34,212 nucleotides of DNA from Cupriavidus sp. UYMMa02A (GTDB lineage Bacteria; Pseudomonadota; Gammaproteobacteria; Burkholderiales; Burkholderiaceae), in assembly GCA_001725945.1 (NCBI GenBank), contig LRMT01000293.1, positions 1-34,212 on the forward strand, in the 5' to 3' direction. The notes under the pieces are model-generated. The model was given only the letters and a program-made list of their open reading frames with translations, was not told the DNA's origin and did not search any database. Shown in pieces: positions 17,387-27,419 of this stretch. Position 1 is the first letter of the stretch, and the number at the start of each line of letters is the position of its first letter. A program made the translations under genes and the position numbers.

Positions 17387-18729
17387 TCAGTCTTTCGAGT
17401 CCGCATAAGGGTTTTGTTCGTGCGAAATTCAATGCGAAGAGGGGTGCCCTTCAGTTTGAACGCCGCGCGGTAGCGGTTCTCCAGGTAGCGCCGGTAGGTC
17501 TCGGAAACCGACGACAAGGCGTTGCCGTGGATCACGATGATCGGCGGGTTGGAACCACCCTGGTGCGCGTAGCGCAGCTTCGGCCGCGATACGCCGGCGC
17601 GCTTGGGCTGCTGGAATTCCACGGCCTCCTGCAGCACCCGCGTGAGCTGCGGCGTGGGCAGCTTGACCATCGCCGCGGCATACGCATCATCCACCGAACG
17701 CATCAGTGCACCAATGCCTGTGCGTTCGCGCGCAGACACGAAGTGGATATTGGCGAAACTCAGGAATTGCAGCTTGCGCTCGAGATCATGCTTGATGCGG
17801 TCGCGCGCATGGCCGTCCAGCCCGTCCCACTTGTTGACGCCGACCACGAGCGCCCGGCCAGACTCGACGATAAACCCGGCAATATGCGCGTCCTGGTCGG
17901 AAATATCCTGCTGCGCATCGAGCAGCAGGATCACGACGTTGGCATCGGCGATCGATTGCAGCGTCTTGACCACCGAGAATTTCTCGATCGCTTCGAACAC
18001 CTTGCCCCGGCGCCGCAGGCCCGCCGTGTCGATCAGCGTGTACGGCTTGCCGCCGCGCTCGAACTCCACGTAGATGGCGTCGCGCGTGGTGCCGGGCATG
18101 TCGAACGCGATCACGCGTTCCTCGCCGATCAGGGTATTGACCAGCGTCGACTTTCCCACGTTGGGGCGACCGACGATGGCGATCTTCACGCCCTTGCCGC
18201 TGTCGTCCTCTTCCTCGGCCAGTTCCGGACGCTCCTGCACGGCCAGCTCCAGCGCCTCGTTCACGAGCTCGCGGACGCCGTCGCCGTGCGCTGCCGAAAT
18301 CGCGTACGGGTCGCCCATGCCGAGCTCGTAGAAATCGGACGCGACCGAGGTGTACTTCATGCCCTCGGCCTTGTTGACCGCGAGCATGATGCGGCGGCCG
18401 GTCTTGCGCAGGTAGTCCGCAATGGCGCGGTCCTGCGGCGCCAGGCCCAGCCGGCCGTCGACAATGAAGATGACCACGTCGGCCTCGACCACGGCCTGCT
18501 TGGTCTGCTTGGCCATCTCGGCGACGATGCCTTCCTTGACCACCGGCTCAAAGCCACCGGTATCGATGGCAATGAACGGGCGATCACCGATACGACCCTC
18601 ACCGTAGTGGCGGTCGCGCGTCAGGCCCGGCAGGTCCGCGACAAGGGCGTCGCGCGAGCGGGTCATGCGGTTGAATAGCGTCGACTTCCCTACGTTCGGG
18701 CGGCCGACAAGTGCAATAACTGGTTTCAT
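17387..18729 (-). CDS. der: Ribosome biogenesis GTPase Der (EngA), frame break near C-terminus
   Basis: Essential tandem GTPase for 50S subunit assembly. Both P loops read GRPNVGKST: residues 9-17 (followed by LFNRM) and a second copy in the middle (followed by LVNTL). Each domain also has its DTGGF or DTAGL switch and an NKAE or NKWD motif. A KH-like C-terminal domain follows (NALSSVSETYRRYLENRYRAAFKLKGTPLRIEFRT). As written, the frame runs on to 17326 with an unrelated tail of about 30 residues (TLMRTRKTEF onward). Lengthening the AAAA run near 17413 by one gives NPYADSKD and a TGA at 17387, for 447 residues, as in related genera. Confidence 0.95.
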
Positions 18730-18965
18730 GCAATAAACGGAAACGGGGGCCGGCACCTGCCGTCCCCCAGGAACTCCGGAGTCAGTTGATCCGACGGCGC
18801 TTCATGCAAAATATGCATGGCCAGCCGCTTCTCCTGTCGGGTGGAACGTGGCACCGGGGCCGGTCCCGTATTTCGCCGCACGACCAGGGATCATGCTACC
18901 GGAATTGGCGCCGCCCGTACCGACAGGTGTACGGAGCGGCTCTGCCTTATTGACTCACGACCGGC

Positions 18966-20144
18966 TCAGCCCGGCACGTAGCCGTAGATGTCGCCATCGC
19001 GGGTCTGGACGACCAGGGTCGCCCCAGCCACCACCGGCGCGGCGCTGATGGCGCTGCCATCGGTCTTCATGCGCGCCAGCACGGTGCCGTCCTCACGCGA
19101 GAGGAAATGCACATAGCCTTCGAAATCGCCCATCACCACCGAGCGGCCCAGCACCAGCGGCGCGCCAAGGCGGCGATAACGCAATTCGTTGTTCTTCCAG
19201 CGCTCGTTGCCGTTCTGGCGGTCGAACGCGAACACCACCGACTGTTCGTCGCTGGCATAGATCGCATTGTCGTCCTGCGCCAGGCCGGTCGGCGACGAGA
19301 AATCCTTGCCCCACTGCGGCTGGCCGTTAGCCAGTTCCAGGCAGGCCACGCGGCCCTGGAAGGTCGTCGCGCAAACCTGGCGACCGCTGACCATCGGCTG
19401 GCCGGTGACATCGTTCAGGCGCTCGATCTCGGAAACCCCCTTCGGATAGGACACCGCACTTTCCCAGCGCAGCACGCCGTTGCCCGGCGTCAGCACGCCG
19501 AGCTTGCCGCCCGGGAAGCCCATCACGATACCGTCGCCGGCAAACACCATGCCCATGGATGCTCGCAGGTTCAGCGGCGTCTGCGAACGCTGGTAGATCC
19601 AGCGCCGCTCGCCGGTCTGCGCGTCCAGCGCCAGCACCCGGGTATCGGTGGTGCGCACCACCACCAGGCCGTTGCCGACCAGCGGCGCCGACAGGACTTC
19701 ACCGTTGACCTGCTTCTTCCAGATCTGCTTGCCGCTGGTGTCGAAGGCATAGACCACACCCTTCTCGCCCGCCACGGCCGTCACCGAGCCGTCGCTACCC
19801 GGACCGGTGGTGATGTCCACATCGGTCTTGGCCTTCCACAGCGTACGACCGGTCGCCCCGTCCAGCGCCATGATGGTGCCATTGTTGGCCGACACGTACA
19901 CGTTGTTGCCGGCCGCCGTCGGCTGCAGCGCATATGGCCCGCTCTTGCCGACATCCGCCTTCCACGCCTGGCGCACGGACAGCGTCGCCGACACGGGCTT
20001 CAGTTCGGACGGCGGATGCTTGTTCTCCTTGCTGAACAGCGAGCAGCCACCCAGGGCCACAAGGCAGGCTCCGGCGACGAGCGCGCGGGCGATCCTGCGG
20101 CGGGATTCGCCTTGTTGTTCGGCACCGGAAAGCATTGACATCAT
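18966..20144 (-). CDS. bamB: Outer membrane protein assembly factor BamB (lipoprotein)
   Basis: Outer-membrane lipoprotein of the BAM complex, which inserts beta-barrel proteins. The N-terminal signal ends in lipobox ALGGC with the lipidated Cys34. The rest is an eight-bladed PQQ-like propeller with repeats such as YVSANNGTIMALDGATGRTLW, VYAFDTSGKQIWK, VLALDAQTGERRWIY, VVFAFDRQNGNERWK and VHFLSREDGTVLARM. 392 residues and intact, matching the family. The start is one of two adjacent ATGs (20144 or 20141). It follows yfgM and precedes der, the usual order. Confidence 0.95.
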   Translation of the reverse strand: MMSMLSGAEQQGESRRRIARALVAGACLVALGGCSLFSKENKHPPSELKPVSATLSVRQAWKADVGKSGPYALQPTAAGNNVYVSANNGTIMALDGATGRTLWKAKTDVDITTGPGSDGSVTAVAGEKGVVYAFDTSGKQIWKKQVNGEVLSAPLVGNGLVVVRTTDTRVLALDAQTGERRWIYQRSQTPLNLRASMGMVFAGDGIVMGFPGGKLGVLTPGNGVLRWESAVSYPKGVSEIERLNDVTGQPMVSGRQVCATTFQGRVACLELANGQPQWGKDFSSPTGLAQDDNAIYASDEQSVVFAFDRQNGNERWKNNELRYRRLGAPLVLGRSVVMGDFEGYVHFLSREDGTVLARMKTDGSAISAAPVVAGATLVVQTRDGDIYGYVPG

Positions 20145-20202
20145 AAGGTTCGGATCCTGAATTAGTTTGTGGCGGATGTCCTTCACGTGCAGCGTCGCAA
20201 GA

Positions 20203-20834
20203 TCAGGCCGCGCCCAGGGCGTCGAGCTTGAACTGGATGATCTGGCGCATCGACTGATCGTCCGCGCCGAGCTTGTCCAGCGCCTTGCGGTAGGCAGCAC
20301 GCGCATCGGCACGCTTGTCCTGCGCGGCAAGCAAATCGCCCTTGCGGTCGGCATACAGGGCCACGAACGGCGCCGGCGGCTCGTCCTTGAGCAGCGCCAG
20401 GCCCTGGTCGTAGGCCTTTTCGTCGAGCAGCACGCCAGCCAGGCGTACGCGGGCGATGTGCGCGTGCTCGCCGTCGCCATGGTCGATCGCCCACTGGAGC
20501 TGCGTCTTGGCGCCTGCAAGATCGCCCGCATCGTACAGCACCTTGGCTGCGACCAGCGCGCTCATCGGACCGTAGGCGGTCTTGCCGAATTTGTCCTCGA
20601 GGTCACCGGCGGCGCGCTTGACGCGTTCTGCATCGCGGCCTTCCGCGGCCTTGAGCACCTGGTCGTACAGCACGGCTGCCTCGGAGGCCTGCTTGCGCTC
20701 CCAGTACTTCCAGCCATTCCACGCGGCGAACGCCAGCAGGGCGGCAATCAGGACCCACGTCAGGGCATTGCCGTACTGACGCCACCAGGCCTCAGATTTT
20801 CAAGCTGTTCCTGCTCTTCCAGATCGTATGCCAT
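20203..20834 (-). CDS. yfgM: YfgM-family tetratricopeptide membrane protein, one frame break
   Basis: Inner-membrane protein with a short cytoplasmic N-terminus, one membrane helix and a periplasmic TPR domain. In E. coli YfgM works with PpiD at the SecYEG translocon and with envelope stress control. Here MAYDLEEQEQLENL is followed, after one added A near 20792, by KAWWRQYGN and ALTWVLIAALLAFAAWNGW (the membrane helix). The TPR region includes AKVLYDAGDLAGAKTQLQWA and GDLLAAQDKRADARAAYRKAL. The repaired length is 210 residues. It is flanked by hisS and bamB, the conserved arrangement. Confidence 0.9.
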
Positions 20835-20933
20835 GTCGAGGCACTCTTTTGCGTTTAGGTTGTGGTCAAAGGCCGCGTCGGGCGGCGTCGGCTTCCTGCT
20901 GAGCGGATCTTGCGGCGCGCCGCTGCCGCTGCG

Positions 20934-22303
20934 TTATTCGCTTGCGCCGACCATCGCGTCGATCAGGTAGTCGACCAGGCTTTCAGCCGGCACCTGCGCC
21001 TGCTGGCCACTGCCTTCGGCCTGCGCAGCCTGGCGAAGTTCCTTCACCTGCACGACGCCGGCGGCTACCTCATCCTCGCCGATGATCACGGCATACGCCG
21101 CGCCGCTCGCATCAGCACGCTTCATCTGCGACTTGAAGCTGCCGCTCTTGCCGTCGGGCGTGGCATGCAGCACCACGTCCAGACCGGCATCGCGCAGGCG
21201 CTCGGCGGCGACCGTGGCCTGCTGCTGCGCCGCTTCGCCCTGATGCACGAGATAGACGTCGCAACCGACCGCGTCAGGCACCAGACCTTCCTCGCGGATC
21301 AGCTCGATGATCCGCTCGATGCCCATGGCCCAGCCACAGGCCGGTGCCGCCTTGCCGCCCATCTGCGCGATCAGCGGGTCGTAGCGGCCGCCGCCGGCGA
21401 TGGTGCCTGCGCGCCGAGCTTGTCGGTGATCCACTCGAATACCGTCAGGTTGTAGTAGTCCAGCCCACGTACGAGACGCGGGTTGATCTTGTACGGAATA
21501 TTGTTGGCCTTGAGCAGGCGCTGCACGCCCTCGAAGTGCGCAAGCGATTCCTCGCCGAGGAAATCGATCAGCTTGGGCGCGTTGGCCGCCATCTCCTGCA
21601 GCGCCGGATTCTTCGTATCCAGCACGCGCAGCGGATTGGTGTACAGGCGGCGCTTGCCGTCCTCGTCCAGGATGTCCTGGAAGCCTTCGAGGTACTTGAT
21701 CAGCTCTTCGCGGTGCGCGGCGCGCTCGTGCGCCTGGCCCAGCGAATTGATTTCCAGCCTGACGCCGACCAGGCCCAGGTCATCCCACAGGCGCTGGCAC
21801 ATCAGGATGATCTCGGCATCCACATCGGGGCCGGCAAAACCGAGCGCCTCGGCGCCGAGCTGGTGGAACTGGCGGTAGCGGCCGCGCTGCGGACGCTCGT
21901 GGCGGAACATCGGGCCGGTGTACCACAGGCGCTTGGGGCCGTCGTACAGCAGGTTGTGCTCGATGGTGGCGCGCACGGCCGCGGCGGTGCCTTCGGGGCG
22001 CAGCGTCAGTTGCTCACCGTTGAGCGAATCGGTGAAGGAGTACATCTCCTTCTCGACGATGTCCGTCACCTCGCCGATGCCGCGCACGAACAGCTGCGTG
22101 TGCTCGACGATCGGCGTGCGGATCTGCTGGTAGCCGTAGGCGCGCAGCATCGCGCGCGCGGCGTTCTCGAAATGCTCCCACAGCGGGGCATCGGCGGGCA
22201 GCATGTCGTTCATGCCCTTCACGCCCTGCAATGCCTTGGCGGGGCGTGCCTTGTCTTCTGCCTTGGCGCCGCTTTGCGCGGACGGATTCTCGTTTTGCGT
22301 CAT
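20934..22303 (-). CDS. hisS: Histidyl-tRNA synthetase, one frame break
   Basis: Charges tRNA-His; class II synthetase and an essential enzyme. Signatures: GVKGMNDMLPADAPLWEHFE, motif 1 region IRTPIVEHTQLFVRGIGEVTDIVEKEMYSF, motif 2 LTLRPEGTAAAVRA followed by GPMFRHERPQRGRYRQFHQ, and the HisRS-specific LVRGLDYY and TIAGGGRYDPLI. The C-terminal anticodon-binding domain starts after RIIELIREEGL. The frame breaks near 21405: LGAQ should run into GTIAGGGRYD, needing one extra G in a GG run. The repaired length is 456 residues. The start MTQNENPSAQSG lies 39 bases after ispG, suggesting co-transcription. Confidence 0.95.
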
Positions 22304-22342
22304 TCTGTTGTTGTCTTGCTGGTGTGGCCCGGCCGGTCCGGC

Positions 22343-23635
22343 TCAGGCCACCGCTTGCTTCTCCGCCCGTGCAGCGCCCGGGCCGTAATGCGTGCGAACG
22401 TACTCATCGACGATCGCCTGGAATTCTTCCGCGATGCGCTCGCCGCGCAGCGTCTTCACCTTGACCCCGTCGACGAACACCGGCGCCGCCGGCGATTCGC
22501 CCGAGCCTGGCAGCGAAATGCCGATGTTCGCATGCTTGCTCTCGCCAGGGCCGTTGACGATGCAGCCCATCACGGCCACGTCCATCTCTTCGACGCCAGG
22601 ATAAGCCGTCTTCCATTGCGGCATCTGCTCGCGCAGGTACGCCTGGATGCTTGCCGCCAGTTCCTGGAACGTGGTGCTGGTGGTGCGGCCGCAGCCCGGG
22701 CAGGCAATGACCATCGGCGTGAAGTTGCGCATGCCCATGGTCTGCAGGATTTCCTGCCCGACATAGACTTCCTTCTCGCGCGGCGCGCCGGGTTCCGGCG
22801 TCAGCGAAATGCGGATGGTGTCGCCGATGCCTTCCTGCAGCAGCACAGACAGCGCTGCCGTCGATGCCACGATCCCCTTGCTGCCCATGCCCGCCTCGGT
22901 CAGGCCGAGATGCAGCGCATAGTCGCAGCGGCGCGCCAGTTCGCGGTACACCGCGATCAGCTCCTGCACCTGCGACACCTTGCACGACAGGATGATCTGG
23001 CTGCCCGGCAGGCCGATTTCCTCGGCCTTCTTCGCCGAGTCGATCGCCGAGGTGATCAGCGCCTCGATCATCACGCTCTGCGCGGGCCAGGGTTCGGCCC
23101 GGCCGGCGTTTTCGTCCATGATGCGCGCGAGCAGATCCTGGTCCAGGCTGCCCCAGTTGACGCCGATGCGCACCGGCTTGTCGTACCGGCAGGCCATTTC
23201 GATCATCTGCGCGAACTGCGTGTCGCGCTTGGCGCCCTGCCCGACATTGCCGGGATTGATGCGGTACTTCGACAGCGCCTCGGCACAGGCCGGGTAGTCC
23301 TGCAGCAGCTTGTGGCCGTTGTAGTGGAAATCGCCCACCAGCGGCACGCTGACGCCCATCCGGTCGAGCTGCTCGCGGACGTGCGGCACGGCAGCGGCCG
23401 CCTCGGGCGTGTTGACGGTGATGCGCACGATCTCCGACCCCGCGCGCGCCAGTTCCTTGACCTGGATGGCCGTGCCGATGGCATCGACCGTGTCCGTGTT
23501 GGTCATCGACTGCACGCGCACTGGCGCGCCGCCGCCGATCGTGACGATGTTGTCGCCCCACGCGACGCGCGCCTGGCGCGTCTCGCGGCGCGGCAGCGAA
23601 CCCGGCAGGACCGGGAGACAAAACTGTTCGTTCAT
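22343..23635 (-). CDS. ispG: 4-hydroxy-3-methylbut-2-en-1-yl diphosphate synthase (GcpE/IspG)
   Basis: Penultimate enzyme of the MEP isoprenoid pathway; converts methylerythritol cyclodiphosphate to HMBPP using a [4Fe-4S] cluster. The intact 430-residue protein contains the TIM-barrel part (VRVQSMTNTDTVDAIGT, VPLVGDFHYNGHKLL, YRINPGNVG, VRIGVNWGSLD) and the reductase part with cluster ligands in ACPGCGRTT and VMGCIVNGPGES. The start at 23635 (MNEQFCLPVLPG) was chosen over an ATG six codons upstream, because of its position and family N-terminus. It sits between rodZ and hisS. Confidence 0.96.
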   Translation of the reverse strand: MNEQFCLPVLPGSLPRRETRQARVAWGDNIVTIGGGAPVRVQSMTNTDTVDAIGTAIQVKELARAGSEIVRITVNTPEAAAAVPHVREQLDRMGVSVPLVGDFHYNGHKLLQDYPACAEALSKYRINPGNVGQGAKRDTQFAQMIEMACRYDKPVRIGVNWGSLDQDLLARIMDENAGRAEPWPAQSVMIEALITSAIDSAKKAEEIGLPGSQIILSCKVSQVQELIAVYRELARRCDYALHLGLTEAGMGSKGIVASTAALSVLLQEGIGDTIRISLTPEPGAPREKEVYVGQEILQTMGMRNFTPMVIACPGCGRTTSTTFQELAASIQAYLREQMPQWKTAYPGVEEMDVAVMGCIVNGPGESKHANIGISLPGSGESPAAPVFVDGVKVKTLRGERIAEEFQAIVDEYVRTHYGPGAARAEKQAVA

Positions 23636-23676
23636 AGCGTTACCACCTCGCAATGATGCACGGTGCCCGGCCGGCG

Positions 23677-24678
23677 TCAGGGCAGCGTCAGCCGCGCCAC
23701 GTTGTTGCGGTTCGCCGCCTTCAGGTCGACCGGCGTGCCGTTGCGGCGCATCGATTCCACACCCTTCACGTTGCCGATGGTCACCTTGTACGGCGCCGTG
23801 CCGCCGCCGGCGACTTCCTGCCCGGCCTTGGCGGTACCGCCCAGGACCACCTTGCCGCTGCGGTCACGGATCTCGTACCAGGTATCGCCGGAGAACTTGA
23901 TCTGCAGTTCGCCTTGCGCCGGGGCCGTCGCCGCAACAGTTGCCGAATTGGCGACCGGCGCGGCCGTGGCGGCTTGCGCGACCGGGGCAGGCACCGCGAC
24001 ATTGCTGGCGCTCGCGCGCCGGCGCGGCTGGCAGGCAATTCCTCGGACGGGGCCGGAGAGTCGGCGCCAGCCATGACGGGTGGCAGTGCAGCCGTCACGG
24101 TGCCAGGCTCGCCGCCCTGGGCCGCCACAGGCTCCTGCACTTCGGCTGGTGCGGCCTGCGCGACGCTGTTGCGCGCTGCCAGCCATTGTTTCATATGATC
24201 GAGCCCGAACCAGCCGCCGCCGGCCACGCCGGCAACCACCAGCGCCAGCCAGACCCAGCGCCCGCCGGCACCCTTGCTGCCGCGCGGGCCCCAAAGCGCC
24301 TGCGGTCATCGAACGCCTCGTTAAGGCCGCCTTCACGCTGGCGCGTGATTTCCGTGACCTGCACCGGGCGCGGATGAAAGCGCGCGAGCAAGCGTCCGCA
24401 TCCACATGCAGCATGCGCGCGTAGGCGCGCATCACGCCCTTGGCAAAGGTGATATCGGGCAGCGAGTCGACATGCCCGCCCTCGATCGCGGCCAGCTTCG
24501 GCGCAGCGACCTTCAGGCGCGCGCTGACGTCCTCGACGGACATCCGTTGCGATTCCCGCGCCTGCGCCAGCAGCGCGCCGATCTCGCGCGCCACGGCTTC
24601 ACGCTCTGCTTCGGTCGCGCCCCCGCCGACGTGTCCCGTCGATGCGGCCTGGCCTGCGGCGCGCTCTTGCTCAATCAT
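23677..24678 (-). CDS. rodZ: RodZ-like cell-shape protein (HTH plus DUF4115), three frame breaks
   Basis: Bitopic membrane protein that links MreB to the wall-elongation machinery in rod-shaped cells. N-terminal cytoplasmic HTH: REIGALLAQARESQRMSVEDVSARLKVAAPKLAAIE and LPDITFAKGVMRAYARML. After repair near 24390 and 24292 it continues ALLARFHPRPVQVTEITR and RFWGPRGSKGAGGRWVWLAL into a membrane helix. A Pro/Ala-rich periplasmic linker and a C-terminal DUF4115 domain (ELQIKFSGDTWYEIRDRSGKVV) follow. The third break is near 24015. The repaired length is 334 residues. It overlaps the pilW end by eight bases (ATGATTGA). Confidence 0.86.
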   Translation of the reverse strand: MIEQERAAGQAASTGHVGGGATEAEREAVAREIGALLAQARESQRMSVEDVSARLKVAAPKLAAIEGGHVDSLPDITFAKGVMRAYARMLHVDADACSRAFIRARCRSRKSRASVKAALTRRSMTAGALGPARQQGCRRALGLAGAGGCRRGRRRLVRARSYETMAGSAQQRRAGRTSRSAGACGGPGRRAWHRDGCTATRHGWRRLSGPVRGIACQPRRRASASNVAVPAPVAQAATAAPVANSATVAATAPAQGELQIKFSGDTWYEIRDRSGKVVLGGTAKAGQEVAGGGTAPYKVTIGNVKGVESMRRNGTPVDLKAANRNNVARLTLP

Positions 24679-25447
24679 CCCATGCTCCTTGTTCGTAGGC
24701 GCTCAACTCGCGCGAGTCGGGAAACGCTGGCGCAGTTGAGCCACCAGGCGCCTGCGCCGCCGCGTCGCCCTGACGGCGCGCAATGCGCGCACCCAGCCAG
24801 AGGGATTGCGCGCTTGCAAATTTGCTGTTGTTGACACGCTCGGCGTATTGCTGAGCCTGCTTCAGATCGCCGCGCCGGTAGTAGACCAGCGCCAGGTTGG
24901 TGTTGGCGACCGGATTGTTCCGGTCATAGCCGAGCGCCGCCTTCAGGTTCTTCTCGGCCTCCGCGCCGGAGCCATTGCGCAACTGGCACGCCCCGAGGCT
25001 GATCAGCGGCTTGGCAGGCCCGCCGGCTGAAGGCGCCGATACTGCGCGTTCGAGCATCGGGACTGCCTCGCCATACCGGCCTTCCTGGCACAGGAACCAG
25101 CCGTAGTTGTTGAGCAGGTCGCCGTCATTGTCACGCATCGAAACCGCGGTGCGGAAACTGTCGTCGGCCAGCGCCTTCTCGTTCATGGCCATGTAGATCA
25201 GCGCCCGCACATGGTAGGCATCGGCCATGCTGGGGTCAGCCGCAATCGCCTGCTTTACCTCGTCCAGTGCCACGGCATTCTGGCCGGCCTCAAGGTAATT
25301 GGTAGCGAGCTGCAGCCGGATGCCGGCGCGGCGCCTTGCATCGGTCTGGTCGGAAGCGGTCTGGAGATCCTGCGTGGGCGCGTGCGGCACCTGGCAGGCG
25401 GACAACATCAGCAGCCCCAGCAGGGCTGCAGCGATCAGACGGATCAT
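24671..25447 (-). CDS. pilW: Type IV pilus biogenesis/stability lipoprotein PilW (PilF)
   Basis: Outer-membrane TPR lipoprotein (pilotin) needed for multimerising the PilQ secretin. Lipobox MLSAC puts the lipidated Cys at 18. TPR repeats follow: RLQLATNYLEAGQNAVALDEVKQAI, ADAYHVRALIYMAMNEKALAD, LLNNYGWFLCQEGRYGEAV and NTNLALVYYRRGDLKQAQQYAE. The C-terminus FPDSRELSAYEQGAWDD fits the family. Just before it, about nine residues (PGGSTAPAF) read out of frame; the +1 frame gives LVAQLRQRF, the family-like sequence. Two compensating errors near 24751 and 24718 explain this. The ATG overlaps the rlmN stop (ATGA). Confidence 0.9.
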   Translation of the reverse strand: MIRLIAAALLGLLMLSACQVPHAPTQDLQTASDQTDARRRAGIRLQLATNYLEAGQNAVALDEVKQAIAADPSMADAYHVRALIYMAMNEKALADDSFRTAVSMRDNDGDLLNNYGWFLCQEGRYGEAVPMLERAVSAPSAGGPAKPLISLGACQLRNGSGAEAEKNLKAALGYDRNNPVANTNLALVYYRRGDLKQAQQYAERVNNSKFASAQSLWLGARIARRQGDAAAQAPGGSTAPAFPDSRELSAYEQGAWDD

Positions 25448-26597
25448 GCAGGGCGAGCCTCCCCGGCTTGGCCAGTCGCGGCGACCGGCACCAAAGGCGT
25501 GATCTTGCCGAACTTGCCGCGCTCGGCAAGCCGGGTGCGATCCTTGACTTCCCCGGCAAGCTGGCCGCAAGCCGCGTCGATATCGTCGCCGCGCGTCTTG
25601 CGGATCGTGGTCACGATGCCAGCGTCCATCAATACCTGCGCAAAGCGCCGGATCTGATCATTGTTGGAGCGCTTCAGGCCCGATTCGGGGAAGGGGTTGA
25701 ACGGGATCAGGTTGAACTTGCAAGGCACGTCGGCCACCAGCTTCAACAGCTCCCGTGCATGCTCGACGCCGTCGTTGACGCCGTCCAGCATGCAGTATTC
25801 GAAGGTAATGAAATCACGCGGCGCGAATTCGAGATAGCGGCGGCACGCCGCCATCAGTTCGGCCAGCGGGTACTTCTTGTTCAGCGGCACCAGTACGTCG
25901 CGCAGGGCGTCGTTCGACGCGTGCAGCGACACGGCCAGCGCCACCGGCAGGTCTTTCGACAGCCGGTCCATCATCGGCACCACGCCGGAAGTGGACAGCG
26001 TCACGCGGCGTCGCGAGAGGCCATACGCATTGTCATCGAGCATCAGCCGCATGGCCGGCACGACGGCATCGTAATTCAGCAGCGGTTCACCCATGCCCAT
26101 CATCACCACATTGGAGATGACGCGGTCGTCCTTGGGCCCACGGCCAAGCTGCTCGCGCATGGCGAACTCCGCCATCCATAGCTGGCCGATGATCTCGCCC
26201 GTGGTCAGGTTGCGCGAGAAACCCTGCTTGCCGGTCGAGCAGAACCGGCAGTTGACGGCACATCCTGCCTGCGAGGAGACGCACAGCGTGCCGCGCGTTC
26301 CTCGGGGATGTACACCGTCTCCACCGCGTTGCCGTTGCCGACGTCGAGCAGCCACTTGCGCGTGCCGTCGCCCGACAGATGGTCGGTGATGACGGCTGGC
26401 GAGCGGATCTCGGCCCGCGTGGCGAGCTTTTCGCGCAACGACTTGGCGAGATCCGACATGGCGTCGAAACGGCTGGCACCGAAGTGGTGGATCCAGCGTT
26501 GCAGCTGCCGCGCACGAAACGGCTTCTCGCCGAGCTCGCCGCAATAGGCGGTGAGCGCGTCCGCATCCAGATCGAGCAGGTTGACGAGATCGTTCAT
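25444..26597 (-). CDS. rlmN: Dual-specificity rRNA/tRNA adenine-C2 methyltransferase RlmN, one frame break
   Basis: Radical-SAM enzyme that makes 2-methyladenosine at 23S rRNA A2503 and tRNA A37. The N-terminal accessory domain reads LGEKPFRARQLQRWIHHFGA. The radical-SAM core has CAVNCRFC (CxxxCxxC) and later VVMMGMGEPLLNYDAV, TLSTSGVVPMMD, LAVSLHASNDALRD and NLIPFNPFPESG. The C-terminal Cys in ACGQLAGE is the expected catalytic residue. The break near 26298 is repaired by lengthening AA to AAA, giving IPEETRGTLCVSSQAGC, the family sequence, and 384 residues. It lies between ndk and pilW and overlaps pilW by four bases. Confidence 0.95.
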
Positions 26598-26650
26598 GAC
26601 GGCAAACTCAATTTCCGTGTCAGTCTAGTCGCGTGAAATCGACCAGACAA

Positions 26651-27075
26651 TCAACGGGTGTAAACGTTCATGCCCGGGAAGAAGAAGGCAATTTCCACCG
26701 CGGCGGTTTCAGCAGCGTCCGAACCGTGCACGGCGTTGGCGTCGATGCTGTCGGCGAAGTCGGCGCGGATGGTGCCCTTGTCGGCCTTCTTCGGGTCCGT
26801 GGCGCCCATCAGGTCGCGGTTCTTGCCAATGGCGCCTTCACCTTCCAGCGCCTGGATCATGACCGGGCCGGAAACCATGAAGTCGACCAGGTCCTTGAAG
26901 AACGGGCGCTCCTTGTGAACTGCGTAGAACTGCTCGGCTTCGCCGCGCGACAGATGCACCATCTTGGCAGCATGATCTTCAGGCCGGCGGCCTCGAAACG
27001 GGCGTAGATCTGGCCGATAACGTTCTTGGCCACGGCATCCGGCTTGATAATCGACAGGGTGCGTTCGATCGCCAT
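26651..27075 (-). CDS. ndk: Nucleoside diphosphate kinase, one frame break
   Basis: Balances nucleoside triphosphate pools by moving phosphate through a phosphohistidine. MAIERTLSIIKPDAVAKNVIG is the standard N-terminus, and the active His117 sits in NAVHGSD. The frame is lost near 26970, where KIM should be followed by AAKMVHLSRGEAEQFYAVHKERPFF. One extra G after ATG restores 141 residues, exactly the usual length. It heads the long minus-strand block, with rlmN starting 53 bases downstream. A likely -10 box lies about 50 bases upstream of its start. Confidence 0.96.
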
Positions 27076-27419
27076 GAAAAACTCCGAAAAATGAAGGGGT
27101 TACAAATGGATTAACATGCGATTCTAGCACGAGACGATGACGGTTTCGAGTTTCGCCCCCTGCGCCACCGCCCGGGCCATGGGATGCGGCAAGACACCAT
27201 CAGACATGCCTCAATTCGCATACTTCAATGGCCACACAATGCACGGAACGCAAGACATACAAAACCGTCAAACGTGAGCAACAAATCTGACCGCAACCGC
27301 ACATAAGTGGATCATGTGACACTTTAATCCTCTTGCAATTCCGCCAAGGCGATGCCACATTGGCGATGCGTCGGCACCGGGTAGCCCCGGCGCCTCACCG
27401 TTTAGATACAGGAGTCACC
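27076..27419. other. Divergent intergenic region between ndk and the BI-1 family gene
   Basis: About 340 bases, AT-richer than the genes. On the minus strand TAGAAT (27121-27126) is a plausible ndk -10 box. On the plus strand TTGCAA near 27334 is a weak -35 candidate for the BI-1 gene. A short GC hairpin (CCGGGTAGCCCCGG, near 27378) lies in the BI-1 leader. I see no gene or known RNA here. Confidence 0.4.

Noticed and set aside
18730..18965. Small palindromes in the der-bamB gap (ATGCAAAATATGCAT; CCGTAC...GTACGG)
   Set aside because: Short, isolated and without a matching second copy or a clear promoter, so no function can be supported.
21344..23656. A 770-codon open frame on the plus strand opposite hisS and ispG
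   Set aside because: It is antisense to two well-conserved genes and has the biased composition of a shadow frame in high-GC DNA. No domain is recognisable.
27076..27419. A small RNA gene between ndk and the BI-1 family gene
   Set aside because: No strong promoter-terminator pair was found, only a weak hairpin in the BI-1 leader.
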